Positions 31,501 to 42,128 are shown, numbered from the stretch's first letter. The stretch is 64,000 nucleotides of DNA from Rhynchopus sp. YZ270_cl-10 (GCA_964035575.1 OZ037880.1:930001-994000); one strand, 5' to 3'. A program made the numbers and translations. Notes: a model not told the origin generated them from the letters alone.

Positions 31501-34500
31501 GGTCTCGAGGATCATCCCGTTCACCTAGCCCTCCTGGGTCACCGAATTCTACTGCAGTTCATCCGCTTTGCTCTTTTTATGGTGGAATTAAATCTTCTTG
31601 TGGAAGGCGTGTATTTTATTTGGGGATTATTGATATAATGACGGATTATAGCGCTATCAAGGTGGTCGAGCATTATGGAAAGGCAATAGTGTACATCAAC
31701 AGCCCTGGGGGGGTGTCGTGCACCTCCCCTGAAAAGTATGAGGAGCGGTTTGTTGCCTTTGCGCGGACAGTGTTTCAAGAGGGGACGGCGCTGACCCCAG
31801 AACGGATTTCCTTCGCAGCGTCGGAGCATGCTTCCAAGGGAAGTGCATCGCTCACCCCTAAGAGGCTTCCATCACCGGATCTGCCCTACCCTGATGATGA
31901 GGATGATGATGAAGGCCTAATGATGCTTCCCTTAAGCAGCTCCTCTGCGAGCGAAGCAAGCCGCGCGTCTACCCCGGTTGCAACGAGCGGAGCAAGCCCT
32001 TCTCGATCAGTGTTAACGGTGTGCCCCGCCTTCGCAGGGTTCTCAGTCATGACAAACGATGTGTATGTAGACCCGGTCTCATTGGTGGAGGAGGCGTCCG
32101 TGTTGTGTCGTGAAGGGGGCGCGTCGTTGTCACCAGAGGCGAGGGTTGGGTTGCATTGTGGAAGCAGTCCGAGCAGCAGACGAAGCAGTCTTTCTGCAGG
32201 AAAGGGGGCGCAGCAGGTTGCTTTTGATGGGTCAATGTCTGTGTCCAGGAGGACTGCACCGATGAGCAGCATGAGGGTTCACAGAGCGAGTGTTAGCCTT
32301 AGCCCAACACCGCGACCGCCTCCGCCAAAGAAGAAGAATCCCAAGGCGAAGATGCAAAAGGCACGTCGTACCAGTACTCCTGACGCAGTGCCGTTGACCG
32401 GGGCTCGGCGCAGCATGTTTGGTACGCCAGTGTCCGACGGAGGCGACAACATCGCCTTCCACAGAAAGAGTTCGCAGCTAAGCTCCACGTCGTCGCGTTC
32501 TACGTCCTCGCCCATGACGCATTCACCTCCGGAAGGGAGAAGAGGGAGGAAGCAGTCCGTTGCGTCGGCAAGTGGTCACGCTTCGGAAGCTTCGGGTTTG
32601 ACGGAGACTGTTTCCAGGATTTTTGGAGAAATTACCCGAAAAACTGAGGAACGACGACGGAGTCGTGGACACCCCGGGACAGGAACTGTGGTGAACACTG
32701 GGGCGAGGGCGAATATGAATGCGAAGAAGATGTCGTTGTCTTCCTCCTCTGCTGGGGTGCCGGTGTCGGCATTGAAGGGAACCACCACGAGCACAGAGCA
32801 GGCAGCGTCGTCACCAAGCTCATCGAAGACAAACCATTCACGCGATCCATTTGCATCGCAGCCTTCTAGCCCCGATATTCTTGGTTCTTATGTTCCGTCG
32901 CCCTTCATTAGAAATGGGTTATTAGGGTTTGCCAGGAAGGTCGAAGGCAAGCGGCGAGTATCCTTAGCACAGATGGAGGAGGCAAAGGTGAAGAAACAGA
33001 GGAAGGCAAGCCTTATCCCTAAGAGCGGAGGGTCTCCAAGGGGGAGCAGTGCTGGGGAGGGGTCGGCTCAGCATTCACCTCTCTCACAGTCGACGAGGTC
33101 ACCACCGGGGGGGCCATCTCGGGAGGCTAGCGAATACACTCCACCTGAGTACGTGAAGGCATCGTTGATCCACTTCGCACAAAGGGTGACAGATAAAACA
33201 CGGAATACCCCCACCACCTTGAACAGCGTTGACAAGATTACAACATTGCTCAGTGCTGTGACCGACGTTGAACCGCAGACCCCCCTGCAAAACAGCAACA
33301 CCCGCCGTGAGTCTCAAATGAGCACCTACACCGAGAACTCCTTGCAGTCCCGACCCGACTCAGTGCAGTCCGACTTCGTGAAGAATGGTGTTCTGCGTTT
33401 TGCGAAGAAGGTTGAAACATCGAGGAGGGATCGGACGGACGATGACGTTGAGAAGGAGATGCGCCAGCTTGCACGGAAACACGATTCGATCGATCTCAGC
33501 AGCAGCAATATGTCTGAGACCTTGGGGGACGCTGTGGCATCGGCTATGCGGTCTATCACTTCTACTTCTGATGCTAAATCACGCCAATCACCCACCCGCA
33601 TCGAGAAGGAGCTGAACAACACCTTTACCATGGGCAATGCGATTTTCAATGCTTTCAAGACAGGATCCTCATCGCCTCCAAAGAAACCTAAGGACCGCCC
33701 ATCCTCACGCTCCGGCAGCGAACAGAGCGACGCTATATGCGACTCCGTCACACAAGCACTACGCTCCCTTGAAGCAACAAACTCCGCCTCTCTCCGCGAA
33801 AGCAAAGGCTCCCCCGACCAAAACCCCCCACAGAAGACCCAACCACGCGACCGCAGCTCTTCTGCAATAGGCCTTCCACAGGGACCTTCAATGGTAGTCT
33901 CATCACTGTCCTTGGGTGGTGGACACAGTGGCTTTTTGGGTGATTCTTTGAGAGCAAAGCCTCTGGTACGCAATGGGTCTTCCCAGGGCATATCACCGCA
34001 TGCGAGCACCTACTCTGCGTCATCAGGGATGATTCCTACCATCAAAGCGGTGCGCACAGAGGAGGACGTCACTGCCCTTATTGCAGAAGAGAAGGAGCGC
34101 GAGAACGGACCGGGCTCCGCCTTTTCAAACCCTGTTAGTAAGTTTGGTGGGAAGCTTCGTGGTGATGTCGAAGAGGATGTGGACCGTGCTGTCACACTGC
34201 TACGACAGATGGATGAGCCACTAGACGAAACCTTCACCTCTGGAAGCGGTGGGAGCAAGATATCCTCTGGTCCGCGCACATTCTCTCCAGCAGAAGTCCG
34301 TCTCGACAAAACCGACAAAACCGATATGCAATCCCTCATGCGCTCTGTCATAAAACCCATCGTCTCCCCTAACGCCTCCACAACAGGAGGCAAGCTCGTT
34401 CTCTCTCGCCCAGCAACACCAGACGATAAACGCGTCCCCCCCCGCCGCGCCTCCTCCTCCCAACCTCAATGGGGTGACGAAGGCCGCCAAGACACTGTAC

Positions 34501-34997
34501 CATTATCTCTCCGAACCGATTCTAATGTAAGCGCCATCTCCTACTCCACGGTGTCATCTGCGTCGAGAGATGAAGGGAACGACCTTCTGGTTCCAACAGC
34601 GGCGTTGGTGAAGTCGCCGTTTAATGGGCATCTCCCTTTAAACCTTGCTAGGGTGTTTGGAAAAGGCCCGATGTCGGCATCGCACAGTTCAATAGGATGC
34701 AATGCGACGGTAGTGAAGAACTCACCCCGGTCAGGGATGGATAAGAAAGCGAGCGCCGACTTTGCGTTGCATGGGTTTAAATCTTCGCAGACGCGGAGCA
34801 GTAGTGTCGAAGGGGATAAACACATGAGTCTTGCAACAGGAAGCGATTACAGCAGCATTGTCGATACGATACAGCAGTCACCACGTGGCATTGTTGCAAG
34901 GGAAAAGGAGGTAGAGGAGGCTGATGAGCTGCCGGATGAAAACTTCCATTCTGCGGGTGCATCAGAGGCAGGGTCGCGTACGACCTCACCGTTCTAA
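28503..34997 (+). CDS. EF-hand phosphatidylinositol-phosphate kinase with long repeat-bearing tail
   Basis: 2164 residues in one exon, with CACTTTAG directly before the ATG. Residues 45-150 look PH-like. A basic/acidic coiled segment follows (300-360). EF-hand loops are readable at about 507 (ANQDCFITRNEF), 541 (DTNGDNRISFPEY) and 622 (degenerate). The PIPK catalytic domain spans about 767-1090: IIKTIPSGEMATF, YDLKGSTVQRN, LIDYSILLAIHD (MDYSLL class) and GIIDIMTDYSAIKVVEHYGK. Such kinases phosphorylate PI(4)P or PI(5)P; substrate class cannot be set from sequence. The roughly 1070-residue tail is Ser-rich and disordered but has three copies of a FVKNGVLRFAKKVE-like motif near 1468, 1550 and 1625. 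Ca2+ control through the EF-hands is inference. Confidence 0.9.
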   Translation: MNNFAATERQLKLRFCIPRDEPFIPFGSLTNLPLLDPGLDPSTIDEMGGLRFEYTECNDGPPEHHPEDAKPASLYLFKSRVVVVLDDGATASLLFSDLARFTKRRSVAFKTFSFATPPVNTTLLAAQQRGSPNITQVFLAPQSIGQVLSSVIDFLWKLHRGKLSTRTSVYLACGKLQDVLGVAALPEVSFPCTTTASTGREEDDEAGSLESLRGEEICGSLELLLDDKARLRFMVAVKELRSFNTRYERRMEIKRSNTSESNRDMQRRSQSLGKASFGSYYNTKTQEKAEKKSTTFVSPVPLEVKGAIQHEVKRQKRLRRERRLRRQVQRLKREDEKRLHELHMGSDEEEEEEELQTQQPAAEQDHAVFLIDLDNVLMISTERSIIGKNQLTILCREAGTRHDSHTMVSPRSNDSSSSEEEHPRPRRYVFSNIRELDKAEHWLRKVWTVNCNSLVTLSLIEMSEREDRLRRKAAWLPKRISVMRAIPDSECFDIAEVEGLLTSFQLADANQDCFITRNEFVASLGPAFHIDVVEGIYRVFDTNGDNRISFPEYLFGIRVLQLGNHEDRLSFQHRLFDIYDQGYFTLEGLTRILNLFYRLSENFARSRQKSCDCKHLFSLLDKRKKGKVTLADFKDAMSSQAEVQKAFVWSMHSEQLRRDMKRLFGKTDQLGRTVVFGSPSWLRVTCILTGIEQSIMFRKKLLSKDTQVANLRSSNLAKLAKLSRNNNSTNNLHSASTSSFQYRPSEATAMFASYEERQYYERSVNERKTFEIAPGITFDDYCPVLFRDLQSLYGLTEGGYLDSLGISQLQASMLCGTMTSLREMSSSSRSGSFFFQSHDNRFIIKTIPSGEMATFRRSLVNYYTHIRDRPDTLLTKVHGLHAIHFHPDKHKTIFIVMQNVFEPEKKIHSLYDLKGSTVQRNTPKEKRKKGNALKDLDFIQEERPPLLITKEIRTLLIEQVASDAAFLRKCGLIDYSILLAIHDSPDGRPIEDDVRPSKGGSRGSSRSPSPPGSPNSTAVHPLCSFYGGIKSSCGRRVFYLGIIDIMTDYSAIKVVEHYGKAIVYINSPGGVSCTSPEKYEERFVAFARTVFQEGTALTPERISFAASEHASKGSASLTPKRLPSPDLPYPDDEDDDEGLMMLPLSSSSASEASRASTPVATSGASPSRSVLTVCPAFAGFSVMTNDVYVDPVSLVEEASVLCREGGASLSPEARVGLHCGSSPSSRRSSLSAGKGAQQVAFDGSMSVSRRTAPMSSMRVHRASVSLSPTPRPPPPKKKNPKAKMQKARRTSTPDAVPLTGARRSMFGTPVSDGGDNIAFHRKSSQLSSTSSRSTSSPMTHSPPEGRRGRKQSVASASGHASEASGLTETVSRIFGEITRKTEERRRSRGHPGTGTVVNTGARANMNAKKMSLSSSSAGVPVSALKGTTTSTEQAASSPSSSKTNHSRDPFASQPSSPDILGSYVPSPFIRNGLLGFARKVEGKRRVSLAQMEEAKVKKQRKASLIPKSGGSPRGSSAGEGSAQHSPLSQSTRSPPGGPSREASEYTPPEYVKASLIHFAQRVTDKTRNTPTTLNSVDKITTLLSAVTDVEPQTPLQNSNTRRESQMSTYTENSLQSRPDSVQSDFVKNGVLRFAKKVETSRRDRTDDDVEKEMRQLARKHDSIDLSSSNMSETLGDAVASAMRSITSTSDAKSRQSPTRIEKELNNTFTMGNAIFNAFKTGSSSPPKKPKDRPSSRSGSEQSDAICDSVTQALRSLEATNSASLRESKGSPDQNPPQKTQPRDRSSSAIGLPQGPSMVVSSLSLGGGHSGFLGDSLRAKPLVRNGSSQGISPHASTYSASSGMIPTIKAVRTEEDVTALIAEEKERENGPGSAFSNPVSKFGGKLRGDVEEDVDRAVTLLRQMDEPLDETFTSGSGGSKISSGPRTFSPAEVRLDKTDKTDMQSLMRSVIKPIVSPNASTTGGKLVLSRPATPDDKRVPPRRASSSQPQWGDEGRQDTVPLSLRTDSNVSAISYSTVSSASRDEGNDLLVPTAALVKSPFNGHLPLNLARVFGKGPMSASHSSIGCNATVVKNSPRSGMDKKASADFALHGFKSSQTRSSSVEGDKHMSLATGSDYSSIVDTIQQSPRGIVAREKEVEEADELPDENFHSAGASEAGSRTTSPF

Positions 34998-36138
34998 CCA
35001 AGGTGCCTGAACCAAGACCAAACAACAAGAGGAAAAAAGAGAGAAAAAAAAATGACAACAAATGCGGCTCAGAAAAAAAAGATCAACAGGACTGCAAGGT
35101 GGTACTGGATTTGAGGCGGAGGCGGAGGAGGGAGGGTTTTTCGCTCTCATAAAGCCGTTTCTAGCCGTATGTGTGTGTTTTTTTTGGGGGAATATGGAAA
35201 GGGTCTATTTTGCATTTTTGCGACTCTTTTCTTTGTGAGTTGTTGTCGTATTCATGATGTATCATTTTTTTTTTCTGATGTGCATTTTTTTGAGCAAATA
35301 TTTCAAGTTTTTAGTTTTTGTGTACTGTGTATATTGTTTGGTTGTCAGTGCCCTGCGTCCGTCGATAAACGGTGAAGCGTTTTGAACTTTCAACTTCTCT
35401 TTGTTATATGACCTTCAGTAAGTACCTCAGGTGACTATGCACAGAGGTTTGAGGGTCGTCTTAGAACCTTTTCATCACCCCTGAAAGCAAGCTAATCGCA
35501 GCCTCTTCTTTTGGGTTGCCAACTGACCGCGAATTTTACTTAGTGGCCGAATCCCATAAGATTTATCAACGAAAGAAAAAGAGAGGATAACAGGAGAGGA
35601 CAAAGACTACCTCTTAAATGATTTGCCGATACAAAAAAAAAGTAACCCATCCAGACCTTTTTTGGAGGGGTATTGAGTATCGAGTTTGTGCCAAAATAAA
35701 ACGTACTGTATCCTTAGAAAGTGACGACAGTAATACATTGTTGACAAAAATAAAAGAAACGCGTGCTCATCAAGCGGTTCCGTGGTAATTGAAACAGGAA
35801 AAAGCGGAAGGGTATTGCCTGTATTTTGCATATTAACGCAACCAAGTTTTTTTCAAGTGTTTTAAAAAGGTATTGTATGCGCCAAAGAGAAGTAAGAAAA
35901 AAATAACCAAAAAACAAAGTAGAAAGCAGATCTTTTACATTCTCCTAGCATACTGTCATTTCAATTATTTTTGCTACATTTTTTTTTCTCTGTTTTCCAC
36001 GCATTGTGACGCAATTAAATTAAAAAAAAACTCTAGTCCAACTCTCAAACTGACAGGAAATAAAGCAAAATCCAAAACAAAGTAGAACAAGAAAAAAGTA
36101 AGTACACCCTCTTTTTTTTTCGATACCCTAACCCCGAG
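34998..36138. other. Intergenic with two dispersed repeats
   Basis: No gene is seen. 35345-35410 is a copy of the CAGTGCC..GGTGAAGCGTTTTGAACTTTCAACTTC family. Just after it, 35428-35472 (GGTGACTATGCACAGAGGTT, TCGTCTTAGAACCTTTTC) is a copy of the GCTTAGGTTCATCTTATAA family. The rest is AT-rich. Confidence 0.5.
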
Positions 36139-36144
36139 ATGACA

Positions 36145-36856
36145 CCAAAGATGGATTAAATCCAGGGTCCAAATAATAAAATCTATTTAATCCAATAAAA
36201 TCCAATTAAATCCAATAAAATCTAATAAAATCCAATTAAATCCAATTAAATCCAGTGAGTGGGGGTTTAGAAGGAAAAGCTGGAAAAAGTTGGCAGAGAA
36301 ACCCGCACACCTGTCCCACCCCCCAAGCGCACCTACCTCTTGACTTACAAAGTTACTACAGTGAAATACAATACAATACAGTACAATACAAACAGACCAC
36401 CTGATTTTTACCCCGCATATAGGCACGTACAGGTGCGTATAGGTCCGTACGGGTTTGCGGGTTTGCGCATAGGTGCGTATAGGTCCGTAGAGGACCGTCT
36501 AGGTACATATAGGGAATATACGCACCTGTACGTGCCTATATGAGGGGTAAAAATCAGGTGGTCTGTTTGTATTGTACTGTATTGTATTGTATTTCACTGT
36601 AGTAACTTTGTAAGTCAAGAGGTAGGTGCGCTTGGGGGGTGGGACAGGTGTGCGGGTTTCTCTGCCAACTTTTTCCAGCTTTTCCTTCTAACCCCCCACT
36701 CACTGGATTTGATTAAATTTTATTGGATTTAATTGGTCTACTGGAGGGAGATACTTTTAATTGGATTTAATTAAAAAATACGGATAATAAAATCCAATAA
36801 AATACAATTAAATCCAATTAATAAAATCCAATTAAATACTGGCTTGCCATCTTTGG
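36145..36856. mobile_element. Foldback element with 193-bp arms and 6-bp duplication
   Basis: Termini CCAAAGATGG (36145-36154) and CCATCTTTGG (36847-36856) are inverted and flanked by ATGACA on both sides (36139-36144 and 36857-36862). Inside, arms 36248-36440 and 36518-36710 are near-perfect inverted copies around a 77-bp loop. AT-rich arrays of AATCCAATTAAA/AATCCAATAAAA lie outside the arms. The transcript could form a very long hairpin. No reading frame was recognised. Confidence 0.8.
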
Positions 36857-37237
36857 ATGACACCCTCCACCTCCATGACAACGTGCCACGCTCTTCCAAG
36901 CACTGCTCAACAACCCAGAGGTTATGCTCCCACGCAATCCACCCCTCGTCGTATACTCTTGAAATCCTTAAGGAAGGCAATTCGACCCTTTTGTCTGATG
37001 TCGCCTTCAGAGAAAGCCTTGACATTGATTGCGGTAGCCAACCCCTCCTCTCCTACCCACAATACCCCCACACACACAGCGGTCAATCCCCCCTTCCCGC
37101 CCCTGATATTATTTTATACACAACAACCTTACGGGTCTTCCTTCTTTCTGCCCTCCTTTTTAACCTGAAGGGGGGGCCTGTGTGGTGATTTTTTTTTTTT
37201 TGTTTTTTAGAATTCACTTTTAACCTTTTTTAGTAAA

Positions 37238-40200
37238 ATGCGGACACTTAGTACAGTGCTGTGTGCGTTGCTGTGTGTGCAGTCGACGGCATGGTATCTG
37301 CCTGGCGCAAAGCCGAAGGAGTACTCCAGTGGTGATAACATCCCGATGTTTGTGAACTCGATGAGCTCTGTGAACACTCATTTGCCGTTTGACTATTATT
37401 CGCTTCCGTTCTGCAAGCCGACGAACAATGTTCGTGGTAAGAGGGAATCACTTGGGGAGATTTTGATGGGCGACCGTATTAAGGCGGCACCATATGAGGA
37501 CATCAACGTTGGGAAGGAGTTCAACTGTAAGGTACTCTGCACCCCCGTCACCCTGAAGCCACAGCAGAAGGCACGCTTCGAACGCTATATCGAAGAGGAG
37601 TACGTCATGCAGCTCATCCTCGACGGCTTGCCTGTCTCCGTCCACAACCTGGACGCAAACACCTACTCCGTCGGCTTCCCCCTCGGCGGCAAAGAACCTT
37701 CCGGCAAAGACCCCTACATCAACAACCATTTGCAGTTCACCATCAAATACACCAAGGTGCGCGCCTTTGAAAACAAAGACGGCCAGCCAGCCACCGACGC
37801 AAACCGCATCGTTGCCTTCACGGTGAAACCCTACTCCATCAAACACAAGGTCGACGCGGATGGTGGTGTGACCTCCTGTACTGAGACCATCGACCCTGTT
37901 GTGATGGGTCTGCAGTACACCAAGGGTGACGAGCCGGTCGCATGGACGTACGGCGTGAAGTGGGAGGAGTCGGAGGAGAAGTGGGGTGCACGTTGGGACG
38001 TCTTCCTCAATGTTGGTGACACAGAGATCCATTGGTTCTCGATTGTCAACTCCGTCATGATTGCGTTCTTCCTGTCCGGGATCCTTGCTGCCATCATGCT
38101 GAGAACGCTTCTCAGGGACATTGCAAGGTACAACGACATCGAGGATGCTGACGACCTTAACGATGAGACCGGCTGGAAGCTTGTCCACTCCGACGTCTTC
38201 AGACCCCCGCAGAGGAAGCAGCTCCTTGCCACCTACGTCGGGACAGGTGTGCAGCTCCTCGGGATGTGCTTCGTTGTTCTGGTCATGGCGTGCCTCGGCT
38301 TCCTCTCGCCTGCGTCGGGGGGTACGCTGTTCACATCGATCCTCCTTCTCTTCGTCTTCCTTGGGTATGTCTGCTTTATATTAGCATTTAGATCGAATTA
38401 TGTTAAATTTCACACAAATACGTTCAAATAATCTGAAACAAACACCTCTACGACACACAGGATCTACGGAGGCTACACCTCGGCACGTCTCATGAAGATG
38501 TGGGAGGAGCACTCATGGTGGACTGCGTTCCAGACAGCAACGCACATCCCCGGTATCGTGTTTGGCGCATTCTTCACAATCAACCTCTTCGTGTGGAACG
38601 AGGAGAGCACTGGCGCCGTTCCCTTCAGTATGCACACTCCCCTATTGATTCTATTGATTCTGCCCCTCTTTTGAACACATAACCCTCTCACTAAGGGGGA
38701 AAACGGTTTGATGGACAGGTTTAACTTCATTGGCTAATAATTGCAAAGTGGCTGAAGCCACCCGGCGCAGAAGTGCAAAGGAATTTTTGATTTTTTTTCT
38801 GTATCCTGTAACCACTCTGGTCAAAAATAACCAACACCCCTTTTCTCTTCTGCAGACGCCATGATTGCCGTGCTCGCGATTTGGTGCTTCATTTCCGTCC
38901 CCCAGGTCTTCCTTGGAGCCATCCTCGGATACCGTAAGGAGGCGCTCAAGCCCCCAGCAAGGATCAACCAGATTGCACGTTTCATCCCGGAGCAGGTTTG
39001 TTGCCCACCCTACCCTTCCCCACAGATGTGCCTATAAAGGCCGAAGATGATTGTTGTTATTTTTGGTTGCAGTTTTTTTGTTTTTTCTTCTGCGAAGAGT
39101 AGGGGAGCAGTCTAAGCATGTTAAATAGTTTTGCATTGGTCTTCTTCCAACCACCACACACAACAGAGATGGTATCTGCAGCCGTGGTTCACGATTATGT
39201 GCGGAGGAGTTCTTCCCTTTGGCGCTGTGTTCATTGAGCTGTTCTTCATTCTGACGTCGATCTGGATGCACAGGTACTACTACGTGTTCGGCTTCCTGCT
39301 GCTGGTGTTCATCATCCTGTGCATCACGTGCGCAGAGATCACCATTGTGATGTGCTACTTCCAGCTCTGCGCTGAGGACTACCACTGGTGGTGGAGATCC
39401 TTCTTCACCTCCGGGTCGTCGGGGGTGTACGTCTTCTTGTACTCGATCTTCTACTTCTTCACTTCGTCGCTGAGGGTATGTTGATGGCATTGGAAAGGTG
39501 GGAGGGTGGTGGTGGTGATATGAACGTATTTTTTTGTTAATATTTACCAAACACACACGCACAGATGACCCGCTTCACGGCAGTGCTGCTCTTCTTCGGA
39601 TACATGGCAGTGATCTCGTTCATCTTCTTCATCATCACAGGAACAATCGGATTCATCGCTTGCTTCTGGTATGACTATCTTTTCATTTTTCTCTCGATTG
39701 ATAGATGCGTTTTACATACTTGGACCGCCCGAAATATATTTCGGGCATTTCGGGCGAATTAGGGGCGGATTTCGGGCGATTTTGTGCGCCCGAAGTCGCC
39801 CGAAGTCGCCCGAAAACGCCCGAAATGCAGATTTCGGGCGAATTCGGGCGCTTTTTCCGTAGTGAAAACCGACTAGGTAGGTTCTACTCATTTTCGCAAA
39901 AAACTTTTCCAAATTACGGGTTTTCTGACTATCATTTGCTTATTCCTACCCAAAACACACTATGAACCGGGTTTTCACTATTTTTTCGTATTTCAGGGTG
40001 ATTTTTTGTGAATTTTCGGGTCACAGGGTGGTTCTGACCCATTCTCGGGGTGTTTCGGGCCTGTAGTTGCTCAGGAGATACCCAAAAACGTGAAAAATCG
40101 CCTTTTTACGTTTTTACTAGTATTTTAGTGTAAATTGTTAGGGAAATCGGTTTTATACGTGGCTGCTAACAGAGCTGCACTCATATAAGTTGGGTTCTAC

Positions 40201-40778
40201 TAGGAATTTTTGCTCAATTTTTTTTTCTTTGAAAAAATTTTGTGCCAATCTTTCAAATAAAGCGTTAGATTTTTACACTGATAGCATGCTTCCCAGCACA
40301 CATAAGATACTGGTTGTGCGCCCGAATTCGCCCGAATCTGCCCGAAATCGCCCGAATTCGCCCGAAATGCGCCCGAATTCGCCCGAATTACGTATAAATT
40401 CCCTTTAAAACGCCCGAAATATATTTCGGGCACATTTCGGGCGCTCGGGATCCGCGCCCGAAAAATCCGCCCGAATTCGCCCGAAATATATTTCGGGCGG
40501 TCCAAGTATGGTTTTAGCACGTTTCAACTACTTTTTTTAAAACTACCATGTTCTTGGCGAGAAATGACAGTGATAGTTTTGTATAGATTTTTTACCATGA
40601 TACAAACTAGGAGGGAATAGAGTATCAAAATGAATTTCGAGCCAAAAAAGTGGAGATTGCACAACTGTGGCAACACAACCGAACTACACTACTCCAACAA
40701 TTTATCAAAAAATAACAAACACACACACCTCCCCACAGGTTCGTGAGAAAGATCTACGGGTCCATTAAGATCGATTAG
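37238..40778 (+). CDS. TM9SF (nonaspanin) endomembrane protein, six exons
   Basis: Exons 37238-38364, 38461-38627, 38856-38995, 39167-39475, 39565-39668 and 40739-40778 join in frame to 628 residues. There is a signal peptide (first 18 residues), then a lumenal domain with FYSLPFC-like DYYSLPFC and the CTP repeat region. The nonaspanin membrane block includes [13 protein letters not shown] [45 protein letters not shown] and [19 protein letters not shown]. It ends SIKID, the K-x-D type COPI-binding tail of TM9SF proteins, which sort glycine-rich membrane helices at the Golgi. Donors are GTATG except GTTTG at 38996. The last intron (1070 bp) is enlarged by a 796-bp transposon. Confidence 0.95.
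39715..40510. mobile_element. Palindrome-rich MITE in last TM9SF intron, 6-bp duplication
   Basis: Perfect 32-bp inverted ends start CATACTTGGACCGCCC and contain the 20-bp palindrome GCCCGAAATATATTTCGGGC. They lie at 39715-39746 and 40479-40510. GTTTTA flanks the element directly on both sides (39709-39714 and 40511-40516). The interior is packed with CGCCCGAA / TTCGGGCG words near both ends and is AT-rich in the middle. There is no coding capacity. Removing the element and one GTTTTA leaves an ordinary AT-rich intron of about 270 bp. Confidence 0.9.
40651..40712 (+). repeat. Dispersed AGATTGCACAACTGTGG repeat, copy 2
   Basis: Second copy of the repeat at 25125-25195, located just before the acceptor of the last TM9SF exon, so it forms part of the functional intron end. 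Confidence 0.75.
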
Positions 40779-42128
40779 ATGTCTCGCGATGACATCTCTT
40801 TTTTCTAAAAAAAAAATATACCTACCGATTCTGCCTCCCTTTTTCTTTTTCTTTTTTATGCCAACCCTGTTGCAACACAGTTTTTCAAAAAAAAGGGTAC
40901 TCGATTTGCCCTCCCCATTCCCCTCAATAAAAAGAGAGAAAAAAAAAGGTGGAGTTTCCACTGAAGGCGGTGGTTGCATTTATCAAACATTTTTTTTTTC
41001 AACAACAAAAAAAAAAAAAGAAGAAGAAGAAGAAGAAGAGAAGAGAATATCGTCCATAAGTGTTTCCTGGCCCTGTAGGGTGGTATTTGAGTACATAATC
41101 CACCTCTTGGTGTGATTGACGATAAAGCAAGAAGAATCCGAAAAAAAAACCCCCCCTGCCCTATGGGCAAGTGCATCTTATAGAATATTTTAAACCCGAT
41201 GCTGTAAATATTTATTTTTATTTTAAAATAAACAACATTCTACAAGATTTAAAAGAGCGAACAAAACAAACAAAAAACAAAAAAAAAAAAAAAAGTGGGA
41301 ACTGCGCAAGGTGGAGTAATTCCACCTTCATATTTTTTTTTTTTGAAAAAAAAATCCAAAAAAAAAAAAACATAACAAAAACAAAAAATCCAAAAAAAAA
41401 AAAAAAAAAAAAGAGCAGAAGTTCCTGTAGTCCTGACCCTCGAAGCCCTTTCCCCCGTTTATCCCTCCTTTTAATTTTCCCTCATTTTTTTTTTTTTTTG
41501 TGACAACTGCCTTGCAAAGGTTGTAGGGGAGGAAATGAAAACATATCTGAGTTGTGCCCGAATTTTTTGGTGTGAGCGATGTAAACACGACACAACTTAT
41601 TCACAGAAAAGTTTTTGATTTTGTCCCTACACACTCCACAAAAATCCGGTGCGATCAACGAAAAATTCTTTTTCTGATTTCGTTTCTTTCTTTATCAGAC
41701 TAGCTTAAACTCAGATAACAGTTTTTATTTCCTTCAGAAAATCTCGTTTTCCACAGAATTGCACAAAGATCAAACGACAAATAAATGAAACCTGTTTTCT
41801 TAAGTCTAAATCAGAAGTGTTTGTGCACAGTTGTTGGGTGACAAGCACAGCACAAAGGTTTTGTTGATATACCCGCGCAAGAGTGAAAACACGAGACGGG
41901 GTGGGGAGGTAGCAAAAGATACTGCAAACAACACCCTGTTCGTAACACGGTGTTGTTGTGATCATACTTTTGAAGCGACGAAGCAAGGTTTAGATACGTC
42001 TTTACCGATTTATTTTTAATTTATTTTTGCCGCCAAATGAGGAGACAGAGATTTTCAAGTTCCTGTGTCGAAGAGATGTACGCAGGAACTAAAACTTCTC
42101 TTTTTTTTTTTTTTTTTTGCCATTTTCT
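40779..42128. other. Intergenic, no gene seen
   Basis: Many A and T homopolymers, a (GAA)n tract near 41021-41040, and a short GCGATCAACGAAAAATTC match (about 41652) to the dispersed repeat of 24547. No supportable gene. Confidence 0.45.

Noticed and set aside
33326..34009. 227-codon minus-strand frame
   Set aside because: Shadow of the Ser-rich tail of the PIP kinase gene; no motif.
37448..38188. 246-codon minus-strand frame
   Set aside because: Shadow of the first TM9SF exon.
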